Source of the DNA: Ochotona curzoniae
Lineage: Eukaryota > Chordata > Mammalia > Lagomorpha > Ochotonidae
DNA length: 64,000 nt
Assembly: GCF_017591425.1 (NCBI RefSeq)
Contig: NW_024465885.1
Coordinates: 40,357,001-40,421,000 of the forward strand
Reading direction: 5' to 3'
Both the position numbers and the translations under genes were made by a program. Below the pieces are notes generated by a model. That model was not told where the DNA came from. It did not search any database and saw only the letters and a program-made list of their open reading frames with translations. Below are positions 10,906-24,260 of this stretch, piece after piece. Within the stretch, counting starts at the first letter, position 1; the number at the start of each line of letters is the position of its first letter.

Positions 10906-12312
10906 CTGCAAAAGAGAAACAAGAGGAGGGATTGGGAGCAGAACTATAATAAGAACTGGATCATTAGCAGGGTGACTGCAAAAGCTTGGGAATATAGAAC
11001 AAGAGGTGCTTTGAAAATCCATAGATTTGGCAGATCAGAAACTTGAGCCCAATTAGAGGTTGGTCTGGAGCAAGGTCACTGCCCCTCATCCAATTCTATT
11101 TCCATTACTCCAAGTTAAATTTACATCAGTCTGATGTAATCTAAAAATAGTTTATGCTAAAGGAATTTTGTATCTAGAGTTACCCATAATGGCACAGCAT
11201 TTTGTCTTTGCTATTGCCTGGACTCCCACATAATTCCATGCTTAAAAATGTACTTTATTGATCTCCTTAACCTTGACACTTAGCATTAATGCTCCCCATC
11301 AGAACAGAGCTCATTAAATGTGAAAACAGCAATGCTGGTGTATATAGATATCTTTAAATAACAATTTACAAATGCATCTATCTCTGAAGCACTTTTATCT
11401 ATCCACTTTCCTCTTTTTATAACACGGGTTGAGTGGAAGAGAGAATTCGTATACAGATGAGGGAAGGAGACAGTCTTATTTGAGTAGCATGCTGTCTCAA
11501 TTCTGACTCCAAGTCATGTGTTTGGGTTCTCGACCCTTCCATATATCCTCAAATTGTGGTTATTGTTTCTACCTTGCTGAGGAGGGAGAGAGGGGGTAAA
11601 TGGAAATGACGCAGGTATTTGGTGGCAGTACTTTATTAAAGTGTGATCTTTTGGATTCCCGACAATGGTGTCAATTGAGAAGAAACACTTGAAAATGATC
11701 TCCTGAGTCTACATAGAGCATCTTTTTTGTTGGATTAGGTTACCATAAGTATTGATTTTTTTTCAGTCATTGCATAGAAATCCATGGGGAAGATGTGGAA
11801 ATATAATTTCCAAGTAAGTTTTACCCACAACTCTGATTACAAGTATCCTGTGTGGAAGTTTTAAAATCTGACATCATCACAGATATATCCTGAAGTGGAA
11901 TTTTTGAAAGTGAAGCCTTTGGTTCTGTGTCTCATCGGTTGTTGAGAATCACTATTCTATGTACAACTTTCACATTTGCATTAAACAACAGCGACATTCA
12001 GAGATGGAATCAAAGGTCAGAGGAAAGACATCACATGTCTCCGGAGGTCCTGGAAGGTGTCTAGTATACACAGACTATAAAATGGTTTCACAGGAAAGGA
12101 ATACAAAGGAAGGTAGAAATGATGACTGCACTTAACATATCATGAATGAACCTGACGCTTCTGAGCAACATCTCTGCTAAGGTGGAAACCAAAGGAATAT
12201 TCAGTGTAATCATAACATCACAAAAGCACAACAAATGGTAAGAAGTTCTTGCCATGAATCCATGAGCCAACACTGTGCAAGTCACTCCTGCAGAGATAAC
12301 AAGAGCAGGCAT

Positions 12313-12346
12313 GCACAAAAAAAAAAAAAAGGTTTTTTTTTTGTGC
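12313..12346. repeat. Perfect A/T hairpin (14 bp arms)
   Basis: The sequence is GCAC followed by fourteen A, then GG, ten T and GTGC. The arms GCAC-A10 and T10-GTGC are exact reverse complements around a six-base AAAAGG loop. It is not part of a SINE tail that I can identify. Confidence 0.9.
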
Positions 12347-13167
12347 TTCAGGGCCATCAGTAACATTTACAGCCATGCATGGTGAGGTCCTGTTAGCTGG
12401 TCTCTTATATCATTCAAGCATAAAGAGCTAACCTGCTGATGTCAGTCAGGAATCCAGTTTTTCACTTTGGTCATTACGTAGTGTAATTGCAGCCAAGACT
12501 AAATCTTGAAAGGGAGCTGGGCGAGTTTTATGTGAAGATGTAGACTTGGATACTGAGGTTTAAAATATTGTTTCTACAACTGAAGATGAAGCAAAAAGGC
12601 ACCTGAGCTTATCCCTTGGTTGGAAATATATTTTTAAACTTCATTGTAGATGCTTTTGATCCTCTGCAATGGTTGTAAGCATTTTTTTAACAACCATTTT
12701 GCTAATTATTTTTTAATTTTGTGTTTTATAATTCCTAGAGGCAAATATTCATTTGATATGCCTCTTACTCAATGTTAGAAATGCAATATGAAAATAGAAT
12801 GAATAAATAACCTACAGGCCAGCTTTTGTGGAAGAAAGAACCCTTGAGACCCTCCAGATGCAATTTTTATTTCTAATACTAGGGAAAATAATTAGTCCCC
12901 ATTCTCTTTCCTGGGTAGTTTCTTTGCTGAGTATCTTCTAGTTCTTCCCTTGAATTTATTAGAAATGGATATTAAAAAGAACGTACTCTGACTGATTGTT
13001 GGCCTGTCCAATCTGGGAACTCTCTAGAACCCAGGAATTCTCAAAGCTATTAGAGAAGAACAAGGCTGATAACACCAAAGGGGGAGATGCTAAAATAGTT
13101 CCTCGTATAATGGCCTGTGGACTGGTTGGAATCAGCTGTTTTGCCCTCTTTTATAACTAAAGGTATT

Positions 13168-13430
13168 GCTTGGCAGGTATTTGACATAACAATTAAGACA
13201 CTAGTTAGTACATTCCCTTCCCACATTAGAGCAGCTCCAGTTCTGGAGCCTGGTTTCAAATCCCAGCTAGGGAAGACACTGGAAGATGGTGATGTCAGCT
13301 CCTGTGACTTGACCAATACCACTGCTGTAGGATACCTAGATGGAACTCCCAATTTCTGCACTAATTGTGGACATTTGAATAGTGAACCAGCAGACTGGGG
13401 ACACTCTTGCTTGTTCTCTCTCTTTCTCTT
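13168..13430 (+). mobile_element. Lagomorph SINE, old subfamily
   Basis: The head reads 'ggcaggtatttgacataaca' and 'attaagacactagttagtac', followed by 'agtgaaccagcagactgggg' and a CT-rich end. It is diverged and lacks a clear A-rich tail. It abuts a second, oppositely oriented SINE at 13431, so the two tails may once have been joined. Confidence 0.7.
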
Positions 13431-13737
13431 AAAGATTTATTGTTTGAAGGGAAGAGTTGCAGAGACTGAGAGAGACAAAGAGGAAGAGGTTTTTCCAACT
13501 ACTGGTTTACTTCTGAGATAACTGCAATGGCTGGGGATGGGCCAGGCAAAAGTTAGCAGGCAGGAGCTTCACCCAGATTTCCCATGGGGGTGATAGAAGG
13601 CCAAATAGTTGTGTCATATTACACTGCTTTATCAGACCATCAATAGGGAGCCGATGCAGAAGTGGAGCTCCTCGTGCCTAAACAGGAATTTACATGAGAT
13701 GCAGAAGTTTGTCTTGTGTGCTACAATGCTAGCACCT
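13431..13737 (-). mobile_element. Lagomorph C-type SINE, old, inverted
   Basis: The reverse-orientation signature is 'aaagatttattgtttgaagg', then a GA-rich block ('gagactgagagagacaaaga'), then 'gcaggagcttcacccagatt' and 'gatgcagaagtggagctcct'. It is head-away from the neighbouring SINE at 13168, which makes an inverted pair. Confidence 0.75.
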
Positions 13738-14778
13738 TGAATTTGCTCAAATAAATTTTTAGAAATTGAAAGAGTACAACAGTATTGCATCTGTGCAATT
13801 ACTTTTTCTTTACATGTTGGTATTACATGTTGGGATCATTAAGAGAACAAGAAAGTGTCACAACATGATCAATGACACTTATAAAAATAAAAGACAATTA
13901 TGATATAGGGAGTTTCTGATAGTTCTTGGCAAAAACTGAATTATCTTTGAAAGGTTTCCTTCTCTAAATATTGAAACAGTAATAGTAAGCGGAACTGATC
14001 AGGTGGTAGTGAGTCATTTTTAATAGCACAGAACATCTTGTCACATGCTAATGCATAATGAATGTGCTAAGAGTATTATTGATACTGATAACACAATCCC
14101 TTTCAATTGCTTCATTAATAGGCTCTTTTAATCATTTTTTAAATTCTTAATGGTATTATTTCTGTTAAGTCATTTATTAAATAGTTTTGCTGTGTATACA
14201 TCTAAGTCACGACATTAACTTATAGATGATAAAACTCCTAGACATTTTTTACAACATTACATTTCTTGAATAGCTATAAGGTTGAGAGTCTACTTCCCCC
14301 GTTGAATTTGGAAGAATGTGGATATCCATAGGACCAGTTGCATATTTGACCAACACATGATAGGATGGCATTTCCTGGATCCCGCATTGAGGTGGGGCCA
14401 TACTCCCATCTTGAATAATGAGAAAGAAAAAAAACCTGACATATGTTAACCTTGTAGAGACCTCATTGCCCTAGACATGTGGCCAGCATATTACTAATGT
14501 CACAACAAGCTCTTCTTTTGAATAAACACATTTTTTTATGTTTCATGAATATGTAATTCATCTATGTGATCTCGCTTACAACTTTTAAATTGAGAAATTC
14601 AGAGTGGAAATTTCATATCTAGCCTCATCCAACTAGTCAGGAACAGAGACGCTATTTTTATGTTAATGTTATTCAGCTATATCGTTTCTGTGTCTAATTT
14701 TCCCCTTCATGCAAACTCTTCTCCTTTTAAAAATAATTGTTATTTTGTTTCAAATGTGTTTTTCTTATGTATCCCAGC

Positions 14779-14901
14779 TTAAAAAAAAAGATTTGCTTAT
14801 TTTTATTGGAAAGACATAATTACCGAGAGAAAGAGATATAGAGAGAAAGATCTTTCAATCACTGGTTCACTCCTTAAGCAGCTGAAATGACCAGAGGAAA
14901 G
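14779..14901 (-). mobile_element. Lagomorph C-type SINE, 3' fragment, inverted
   Basis: Only the 3' portion is present: 'aaaaaaaaagatttgcttat', a purine-rich block 'gagagaaagagatatagaga', and 'cactggttcactccttaagc'. The head half is missing, so the copy is truncated or was deleted. Confidence 0.8.
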
Positions 14902-15654
14902 GTAAGTTGTATCTGTTTTTTAGGCTTTCTTATATTATCTTGCTGATTATGGAAATGTTCTATCTCCTTCTTTCATTGGATAGAAAATACTCTTTTTTGT
15001 GTGTATCAAATGGATTATCAGAAGGCAGAATGAAAACTCAATGCCAATTGGCTCCTGTCAATTATGATCATACTATGGACATCGATACCCTGGAACACAG
15101 TGGTTGTCCTTCAACAATGGTGATCCACCTTTGGTCAAGGTGATTTCTGGAATTTTGATGACAGTACTCTCACAACTTTGTACCTGACAGCGTTGGAATA
15201 AGGTGCACCTCCTTGGTGCAGCCTTGCTATTTTCATCAAAGACAATCCATTGGATTTTAGTAGGAAAGTTATCAAAGCTAGAAGAATAGCACCAAGGCCA
15301 CATTTTCATTTGTTGCATGAGTCTTCATTGAAATCTAGGTGAATATGACAGAGAAATACATAGCTTTTGGGGCCCAAAGCCTTAATCACTGTCAGTGTCA
15401 TTTAATAAGGTATCTGCTAATCCTTTAAATTTTTCCAGAATGTGTCAAGAATCCTGTGCTTTATTGTGATCTGATCAATTCCTAAAAGGCAATGGAGTGC
15501 TAAAGATGCTTCAACAAAATACTCTTCTATACATTTTCAGCGTCTGTCACTAAGGGCAATCTGTAGGTGACAAATAATTGCCACCATCCTGCTATTGCTG
15601 AAGTAGAAACTTAAAATGGAAACTAGCAGGCTTCCAGGCAATTTTTGGGTGTAC

Positions 15655-15677
15655 CAGTAATATATTATATATTACTG
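15655..15677. repeat. Perfect AT-rich palindrome (11+1+11)
   Basis: The arms CAGTAATATAT and ATATATTACTG are exact reverse complements around one T. It lies in unique-looking intron 4 sequence. Confidence 0.9.
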
Positions 15678-16097
15678 CTACTTTCCATCAAAAGACAGGT
15701 GTCTTAGAAGTTTGCATTGACTAAACTGAAGTGTATTGCTCCTTTTCTAGCCTTCTCAATATCAGGTTAAATTCAAAACCATCAGGTACGGTTTCTAGTC
15801 AGTAATTTCAAGTGAATAGCTTCTGAATGTGCGACATGCAATGTGGTCAAAGCAATGATTTCATCTCAAGACAGAAATACGTTCTTTTGATATAGGCATC
15901 TTCAGGAAATCAACGGAATGCTTTCAAGTTTCAGAGAAGCAACTTTAAATGAAAGTTTGGACTAGGACACATCTCTTTTAATCTATAAGCACCCTTTGCT
16001 CTGAAGAGGATTGACAACAGAAAGAGGGACAGCGAACATCTTCTATTTGCTAATGCTCCAGAAATGGTTCAGTGGTGAGATCTAGGCTGAGCCGAAA

Positions 16098-16243
16098 CTA
16101 GAAGACAGGGGTGTCCAAATCGTCTGCTGGCTTCCCAGGCACACTAGCAGGGAGCAGAATCGGAAGCGGAGCAGCAGGGACTTGAACTGGTACCAATTTG
16201 GGATGCCAGTGTGGCAGGTGGAGGTGTAACCTGCCCAAACCAC
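16098..16243 (-). mobile_element. Lagomorph C-type SINE, 5' half, inverted
   Basis: It contains 'cttcccaggcacactagcag', 'ggagcagaatcggaagcgga' and 'gcagcagggacttgaactgg', which is the inverted head half of the older subfamily. The 3' half is absent. No target duplication was recognised. Confidence 0.75.
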
Positions 16244-16559
16244 ACAATTGAATTCTGACCAAACCATATGATTTTTAAAGCTGATCACTTATGGAATAAT
16301 TCAGGCTTAATAAGCCTTTAGACCAGCTCACTGTTGGAAAAATTTTATGCTGCTAAGAGTGATTATAACTTACATATAGTAGTATAATGTGTAGAAAGTA
16401 GTGTTGTACTGAACTTGATATACAGAAAAAAATGAGTTTCCTTATGAAGCACATTGAATCATGAACCAGTTAAGATGCCCATCTCTTGCTTCCATAGCTT
16501 GTGTAAGATGTTATATTCCATGGTAAAGCCTGAGGTGAGTGAATGAAACATTTTGGCAT

Positions 16560-16903
16560 GCACAGGGCTCTCTGAGTTAACAGAAGCCATATGCTGTATA
16601 GTCACATGACTCTAAAAGATGATGAAGGCAGGAAAGTCAGAAACTAGAGAGGGGGATATAAAAATGGAAACAGAAAGTGGGAGGTGATATGATGTGATGT
16701 TGACCCATGAGACGAGACAGGAGGAAGCTGGGGAAGACAGGAAACCAGCTTCCCACAGAAGCTTCCAGAAGGAATGACAAGTTAGAAGCAACTTTGTATC
16801 AGATTTCAGACCTGCATAGGTGTAGAATGACACACTATATTTTCCAAAATCAGAAAAATTATGCTGTTTGTTGCAGCAACAATAGAAAACCAACACACCT
16901 CAT
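16560..16903 (+). mobile_element. MLT1-like (ERVL-MaLR) LTR, ancient
   Basis: The 3' end reads 'gctgtttgttgcagcaacaa' followed by 'tagaaaaccaacacacc', which matches the shared end of mammalian MaLR LTRs as I remember it ('gttacagcagcaataggaaa'). The preceding 'agcttcccacagaagcttcc' also fits. The 5' boundary is uncertain. Orientation is antisense to GRIK1. Confidence 0.5.
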
Positions 16904-17916
16904 TTTTTTTTACATCTTCTGGTCATTATGATGCATGAGCTGGCATAATTTTGGCATATTATCATCAGAGTTGTATTTGAAGAGGAAAAAGACCTTTCTG
17001 TTGTTTGAGATTGAGAACTTTCTCTATTTTTCTGACCTCGCTTCCCATTCACTGTGACTTCTCCACAAACATATCCACAGATAAAAGCTAACCTCTAAGC
17101 AAACACAGCTTTTTTTCATCCTTTCGTAAGTGATGGTATTACCATTTACCACCCTGACCATTTTTTCCTTTGCCTCTGCGTTACACAACAGGAAAGCAAA
17201 GGCTGCTCTGTAGAGTTAGTTTATACTTGACACACCTGAGAGTGTATCCTAACCCTTGATGAGCTTGTCTCTCCAGAAATATGATCAGAAAGAGAATGGA
17301 AGCTGAAACCAGTCTATCTGAGTAAGTGGAGTGGAAACGATGAGGTTTCGTGCAGCTTCAGATGCTTTGTCGAGAAGAGTCAGGTGGTCTCACCCATGTG
17401 CACAACAGACAAGATTATGCTATTTAGAGAATACAGACTGCTGTGAACAGAGCAGGGGGCACAATTCCTGTGGTAGAAGGAAATAGGCAAAATGGCAAAA
17501 AAGGAGAGAGTGAAGATTTGGGAGGATTACATGAACTTCAAGGATAAACTTCCTGCAACTTCCTGGGGAAATCTCTGGGAAGATGATGCCTCTGAAAGAA
17601 TAAAGGGAAGAAAAGTTTTAACTGTAAAGTACTGAACACAATCTGGAAGCTCTAAAGAGACAGAGGATTGAATATCAGTGCAGCATTTTTGCAATAAGCT
17701 TCTTTTATCACAGTGGTTAAAAAATACTTCAAATTCGTCTCTTGAAGGAGAGAGAGAAATGTAGCTATTTAATGATGATTTTGATGGTATCCAGACATAG
17801 TTATGCTCAATCTGGTATCTCATCCTCGGTTGTTTGGACAGCTTTATTCTTTCAAATGATCTAAAAACCATTAGATTTAGAAAACAAGAGTTTTTGGTAT
17901 TTTTTGTTGTTGTTTT

Positions 17917-18243
17917 TTAAGATTTATTTATTTTTATTGGAAAGTCAGAGTTACAGAGAGAAAGAGATAGAGAGAGAAGGATTTTCCATCTGCTGGTTCA
18001 CTCTTCAAGTGGCTACAATGGCTAGAGCTGAGCTGATCTGAAGCCAGGTGCCAGGAGCTTCTTCCAGGTCTTTCACATGGGTACAGGGTTCTAAGGCCTT
18101 GGGCCATCATTTACTGCTTTCCCAGGCCACAGGCATGGAGCTGGATGGGAAGTGCAGCAGCTGGGACACAAACCAGTGCCCATATGGGATCCTGGCACAT
18201 GTAAGAGAAGGACTTTAGCTACTAGGCAAATGTGCCAGACCCA
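17917..18243 (-). mobile_element. Lagomorph C-type SINE, full length, inverted
   Basis: The copy shows 'aagatttatttatttttatt', 'ggaaagtcagagttacagag', 'tccatctgctggttcactct', 'gatgggaagtgcagcagctg' and 'cccatatgggatcctggcac', then ends 'aatgtgccagaccc'. All parts of the family are present in order. Divergence is moderate. Confidence 0.92.
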
Positions 18244-19989
18244 GAAAGCAACTGTTTATATCAAACTGCGAGGGTGTATTTACTAAGGAATTTGAAGAAT
18301 TCTATTTAAACACATTCTGATTTGTTTGGATGGGGACATCTCCTTCACATCAGTATTTATTTAAAGTCCACCAGGTTATACTTGTGTGTTGTTGTTGGAA
18401 CTGAGAATCAATGATTTATATGCACCAAGCTCACATTTGTAAGTCACAGCCATAATCATCACCGTTATTAATTGCTGAGTGCTACAATGTGCCTACCACA
18501 ATAATAGGTTTTTTACGTAAAATAAACAAGGAGGTGTTCATCTCAATTTAAACATTTACAGAGCAATAAATCATTGTTAAGGTATTTGTACTCAGGTTTG
18601 ATTTTTGATCCTGAGTTCTTAGCACTACACTAATTCACTCACTGATAGAGTAGACATGAGTGGCAAGAAAATCAATAACTTGCACAAAAATCCTTCAAGA
18701 CATTGACATCCCAAATGAAAACATGGCTATTTGATGGGAGCTGAGTTAGAATCACAATCGTTGCAGATTTATTGACCAGGATAAAGTCAAACCAAGAAAG
18801 ATTCCTAAACACCTACTTTCATATTTACTCCTTTTGCCCATACCCCTGGACCCAGCTATAAATAATTTTACCTTGTACAACGCCCCGGGTTGTACCAGGA
18901 CCTGGCTCTCTGCTTCTCCCTTGTGGGAGTGGGGTTCTCCCTGACCTTCTGTTACAATAGCTTCTGAGATGCTTAAAATAGGCCCAGATTTTCTTGTGAT
19001 TTTGAAGTCCTTCGTGACATTTAGCAAGAAATTAAACTATTTTATGAATTCACCTTTCAGTAAGAATGAATAGCCTGTAACTATTAAAGCAGATTTTATC
19101 TTGATTGAGATGATACAACAGACATAATAGGTATTTTATGTGTTTTAGATGGGATGTGGTCAATGGGTATCGGGTTTGGGGAATCGTAATGGTGTACTAA
19201 GCATATGTCCTTTATTCCTAAAGTGATTGCTTCTTGTTTTTCTGGCTAAGATCAAATGCAGTGTTCCTGATGTGAGGCCAACAATGCTTGGGAATTATGA
19301 AGCTTAATCAGAACAGAGGCTACCTGGGGCAAAGAGAGAAGCAGATTAGTGACACAGCGATCGATTGTTTTAGGGCAGAGGAAAATGGTGAGAGAAAAGA
19401 AACAGTAGATGGACTCTGAAACATATTCCAAGGGTAGAATCCCTAACATTTGGCAACTAATAAAAGAGAAAAATGAGAGTGACTCAAGTGACTTTCTATG
19501 TTTTAACTTGAATAACTGGATAGTTCTAAATACTGGGAGTGCAGTTAGGAAAGAAGAAACTGATCAGAAAGTAAGTGAGTAGGCAAAATGTAGAAACTGG
19601 CAAAAACGTAAGCATGTGATCTGCATCAGACACAGAGACTTGGAAGTTCATGCTGAGGCTGGGTTTGGGTCTCAATGCTGTATTGTATAGCAGATAATTC
19701 AGATACAAAGGAGGATGGTGTGGCACTCAATCTCGCTGGTGGCTTCCTCTATGCAAAGGCTTCCTCTGGACAAAGTTTTGTGAACAATAATGATAATCTC
19801 TAACATGTGAAATCATAAAGGATTCATGAAAGCATCATAGCTAAGCTTAATATTTTATTTTGCTTTTCTCAAAATGCAGCTTTCAGCCTTGCAGTCTCAG
19901 AAGAGGAAGCTGGTAAAGAAAAAAAACCCACAGAATGATGATGTAATTTAACACTTCGGTGTTTTTAATAGTATCATGGTACACCCCTT

Positions 19990-20055
19990 TCCTTTAGCAC
20001 TGTCCTGACACCTAGTAAACATTTGAAAAATGCTGACAAAAGAATAAATTTAAAA
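19990..20055 (+). repeat. L2/MIR 3'-end fragment
   Basis: 'ctttagcactgtcctgacac' followed by 'ctagtaaacatttgaaaaat' resembles the common L2/MIR 3' end (cctggcacatagtaggtgct, caataaatatttgttgaatg). It is short and diverged. Confidence 0.45.
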
Positions 20056-21879
20056 GTTATGCCATTACCTTTATAGCAGGATTTGGCTATCATTCTGGGG
20101 AAAAATTTGAGAAAGTATCATTCGGTAAAATTCTTCCCTTTATGAAAGAGTGAAGAAGCAGATGTTAACCCTCAAAGTAATTTTTAGCTTACTTTGGCAT
20201 GCAAGCCTTCCTACAGAATTTGGTGGATGTTACAGACCCCTTTCCCACAACAGACACACTTGCGGGCATACTTCCCAACATAGTTTTTGATAAAACTGTA
20301 ATTCACTGATTCTACCAAAGGCTTAAAACATGTGCTGCTGTATACATTCCAACTTTTTAAAATGACAGTTTCTAGTGTGCCACTGTTTCCATTACAAGAA
20401 TAATTGTTCTTATCTCTCATTATAGCCACATTTTGATGTATCTGAAATTGGGTACCATGACATTTGTGAGACACGTATATAATTTTGTTACTCTCCTGTT
20501 CAGACTCTAGATATTGTGGACTTTTCAAAAATATATGTGAGAGATTCTCAAATCAGAATTCTAAACACTCACAATATTTACAAACTGTACATAACTTCAG
20601 TAAGCTGCCCATTATCCACAGAGGCCAATTAATCCTGGTACTTATTTAATAACATACTCATATATATGAACTGCTTCTTACAAGTAAAACTAACTTCATG
20701 TTCAGAAAATGTAAATAGATTTATTATTAGCCTGAGAGAAACATAATTAGATTGAGCATGTACTTCCAGAGTGATTGCAGAATATACTTCAAATTATCAT
20801 CCAGTTAGTATAAATGGAGATTCATTATTATAACAGCGTCAGGACTTACCCAAAGAAGTGAACTTGTCAATTAATTGGTCCAAAGAGAATCAAAGTGTTT
20901 TAGAAAGTTTTAAAAGAATGATGTGTTCACTAAGTAATGTGCAAATACTTTCTGTCTAGACAGTGAAGAGAAGTGCTGAAGAGGATTTGAATCCAATAAT
21001 CCTTTTTTCAAATGCAGTCACTGAGTTGAACTTGAATCAATGAACTTGCTCCAAGATATTTGACCTATCCTGTGTGTTAATGATCAAAATGGTTAACTTA
21101 AAATCTGACAGTGGACTCCATTTTTTGCACAATTTTGCAATCTCTTAGTTTAGTGCCGTCATGCTTTTTTCTAAACTGAACAGTTGATGCTTCTATGGAA
21201 ATGAGGAATAAACCTGTGTACCTACATCTGCTCACCTTCATCACAGCCAGTGGCAACAGTATATTGGAGAAAAGAATCAGTGCACAAGACTAATTGATTA
21301 ATCAGTATTGCGATTGTGTTTTCTTGCAGAGAAGCCAGGCATTACAAAATTGATTTTGTTCTGTTTAGGTCTGTTTTCATTTTAATTGAAAGATGAAATT
21401 AAAAAAATGCAAAAGCACACACATGTTGACAAGAGAAAATGCAATATAATCCTACAAAACATTTTAGTAGTAAATGTTTTATATAAATTAGTGTATCATT
21501 TATGGCTTAATATGCAAATATTGCCACAAATACTGTGTGTAGGGTGGAAAAAACCTTCCTCTAACTTGTTCACGTAAGCGAGAAAGCAGATTTCCTGAGT
21601 TGGAAACAGCAGGTTCAAGCTCTCCCACTGGCTGCTCTCCAGCCTAAGAAATTGGCCCAGTTCAGCACAGTTTCTCCATTGACTGACTGAGACACCACAG
21701 TGCTCCCTCACTCTTCATCAAAGAATCCATCAAAGGATTCAGGCTGCTGTGCTGGAAATAGTGACTTGTTTGCTGGGTTCTGTTAGTGGATTTAAAGGCA
21801 ACAATGCAGTTCTCCAATGAGTCAAACTTACCGTTAAAACATGGAGCTGTTGGCTCAAACACTTTGTGCTTTCTTAGCA

Positions 21880-21985
21880 TCATTGAATTTCAGGATAGAA
21901 TGAAGCTTGAGGAAACTGAGGCAGAGACAAGTGCTTTCAAGAGTACTTGCAGAGGTGAGGATTCAAGCTTCCCCCAATATCTACA
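21880..21985 (-). repeat. MIR SINE fragment
   Basis: 'aagcttgaggaaactgaggc' followed by 'agagacaagtgctttcaaga' and 'cagaggtgaggattcaagc' is the inverted MIR core pattern. It is ancient and fragmentary. Confidence 0.6.
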
Positions 21986-22154
21986 GTAGAGCTCCCCTCC
22001 CACAGTTTTGAAAATGCTTGGATGCTCAAGTCCTTTATATAAATCTATAACACAGCATTCATTTGGCCTACCATTTGGAATGCTAGCATCCCGCACTGTG
22101 TTGGTTAGAGTCTTTGCTACACTTCCAATTCTAGTTCCTTGCTAATGTTCTCTG

Positions 22155-22347
22155 AGAGGCAGCATTGGATAGCTCAGATGATCAGTTTTATGTCACTCTC
22201 TGGGAGTCACAAATTGAATTTCCAGTTCCTGGTTCTAGCCCTGGCCTAGTCCTAGCTATTGGAGACATTTGTTGAGTAAACTGGATGGGAGCTCATTGTA
22301 TCTGTCTCAAAAAAAAATGCTTACATAAATAAATAATTTTAAGCCAT
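22155..22347 (+). mobile_element. Lagomorph SINE, diverged, internally shortened
   Basis: It has a weak tRNA-like head ('ggcagcattggatagctcag'), the centre 'ttcctggttctagccctggc', and an A-rich tail with 'acataaataaataa'. It is shorter than a full copy, and the central segment seems lost. Confidence 0.6.
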
Positions 22348-22549
22348 CATGCTTGCATATAATCTATGCATATTATTCAATGTGTCTTAAGTCATCTGCA
22401 CGCTAGATAACACTTAATATAATGTTAGTGGCGAATGATTAAGTTATTTAGGGAATAACAACAGGAGAAGGGTATGTGCATGTTTGGTACAAGTGCAAGT
22501 TTTAAAAGCACTTTTGTTGTCCAGTTGACAGAGGCTGAATCTGCAGAGA

Positions 22550-22742
22550 GGGAAGGCTGGGTATATAGGATGAGGATGGGCAGGGACACAAACCCCGGGA
22601 CTCCCACCATTGCCCTCCAGAGTGTGCATTTATAGTAAGATGGAGCAGAAGCAGAGTAGCCGTGACTCAAACTGACACTCTGATGTGGGGAGCCAGTATC
22701 TCTAGCAGTAGCTTAATTTACTGTAATTGTAATGCCCACCTC
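22550..22742 (-). mobile_element. Lagomorph C-type SINE, head half, inverted
   Basis: 'agatggagcagaagcagagt', then 'agccgtgactcaaactgaca' and a degraded head ending 'aatgcccacctc' match the inverted 5' half of the family. The 3' boundary (near 22550) is uncertain. Confidence 0.6.
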
Positions 22743-24097
22743 AGCCATGTTCTTGAATTATTCATTCAGTTAGCTCCTTTTCATTCAAACATACTGTACT
22801 GAACATAAATTAGGTTTGGGGAGGATTTGGAGAATGAAGACAAAGAAGGCTCATTATTGAATTATAGGTTTTCATTGAGGGGAGGGAATAAACTAAACAG
22901 AGTTAGAAATGACACAGAGGGACAATCTCTCTTGACTCTCAAGAGACAAGCATAACAAAATAGGAGAGGCCAACATTGAGGCAGAATGACCCAGGGTTTT
23001 ATAACCACAAAGGCAAAGGCTGAGGTGTGGAAAAATAGGGTGTGCCACATGAACAGGTAGAATCTCTGAAAAGGATGCCTGAAGAGCTGGAAGCTGGACA
23101 GAAGGCTGGGGAGAAAGACGAGACCAGCCGATGCAGGTCTGGTGTTTTGCACTAAGAAGTTGCTTGGACCATGGCAAATCAAATGGTCATTATCCTGGAA
23201 TCTAAGTTCATAGTGCTGAATGAGGAATACTGTCAGTGATATCCAGGATAACTGTGTCCATCACATGAGAAAATTGCTTAACACTCAGCAATGCGCTGAA
23301 CACAGCTGTGGATTCCACGCATACAGCTCCCCAACCCTCTGGGTCGTTCTTTAAACTCAGCTCCCTCCAAAAAATTCCCTAAGTTGATTGGTGTGTGTTT
23401 ATTAGGCAGCGAGCAGTCAGCAGAAAGATGGGATGGGAGAAACGGAAGACAGAGCCATGTTTCCACACTAAAGGTGTCTTTTTAAGTCATCAAAATGCCT
23501 TCAGGAGGGAGGCGTTGGGTGGACAGGGAGGTACAAATCCACGTTATGTAGTTTGGGAAGAGAATACTTCAACTTCACAAAAATGATTTTTGTTCCTGTG
23601 ACAGTGTAGCTCCTCTGTAGCCTAATCAAGTCTTGCTATTTGAATTTCCAACTAATTCTGGGGAAGCGACTTTTCAGATTCTCATCATATAGCACTTGTT
23701 CAATATGAATAGAAATAATTACTTCGCTAGAATGATTAGCATGCCCAAGAATAACTATAGACATTTCCCCAATTTTCACTTTTAGATAAATGTCAAATAT
23801 CTTCTTTAAAATGTGTTTAATTTCTTTTTCTCTCAAGGAACATTCAAAAGTGAGAAAATGTGTTGAAGTTACAGGGATGTGAGGGGAAATGATGAGAAAT
23901 GTGCATGGGGAGAAAGCCAAGTTGATATATGTTCTCAGAGAGATATTTCTCTCTCTATCTCTCACTCACAAACACACACCAATAAACTATTAATATAGGC
24001 CTCGTCTAACGGGAACCAAGCTAGTTATGCTTTCTCTGAACATGTCTGGAATCCTACTTCTGAATGCTTTTCCATTCTGACTTGAGGATCTTCGGTT

Positions 24098-24260
24098 GAA
24101 GTGTGAGCATGGGCTCTGAGATCAGGCGTTCTGCAGACCCTGCGGCAGTCTGGTTACTCAGAACGTGGCCTTAGATGGGCCACTTGACACTCCCGAGACT
24201 TAATTTGCTCAACTATGAAGTTTGCAGTTTGATCCCAAAAAGCTGCTTGGGATTGTGTGC
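24098..24260 (+). repeat. MIR SINE
   Basis: The order of motifs is that of a forward MIR: 'agcatgggctctgagatcag', a diverged box B, then 'gatgggccacttgacactcc', 'gagacttaatttgctcaact' and 'atgaag'. It is one of the clearer MIRs in the window. Confidence 0.75.

Noticed and set aside
12088..12366. Hydrophobic 92-residue minus-strand frame, considered as a membrane protein or receptor fragment
   Set aside because: It includes the translated A/T hairpin, has no family motif, and hydrophobicity is expected from T-rich codons.
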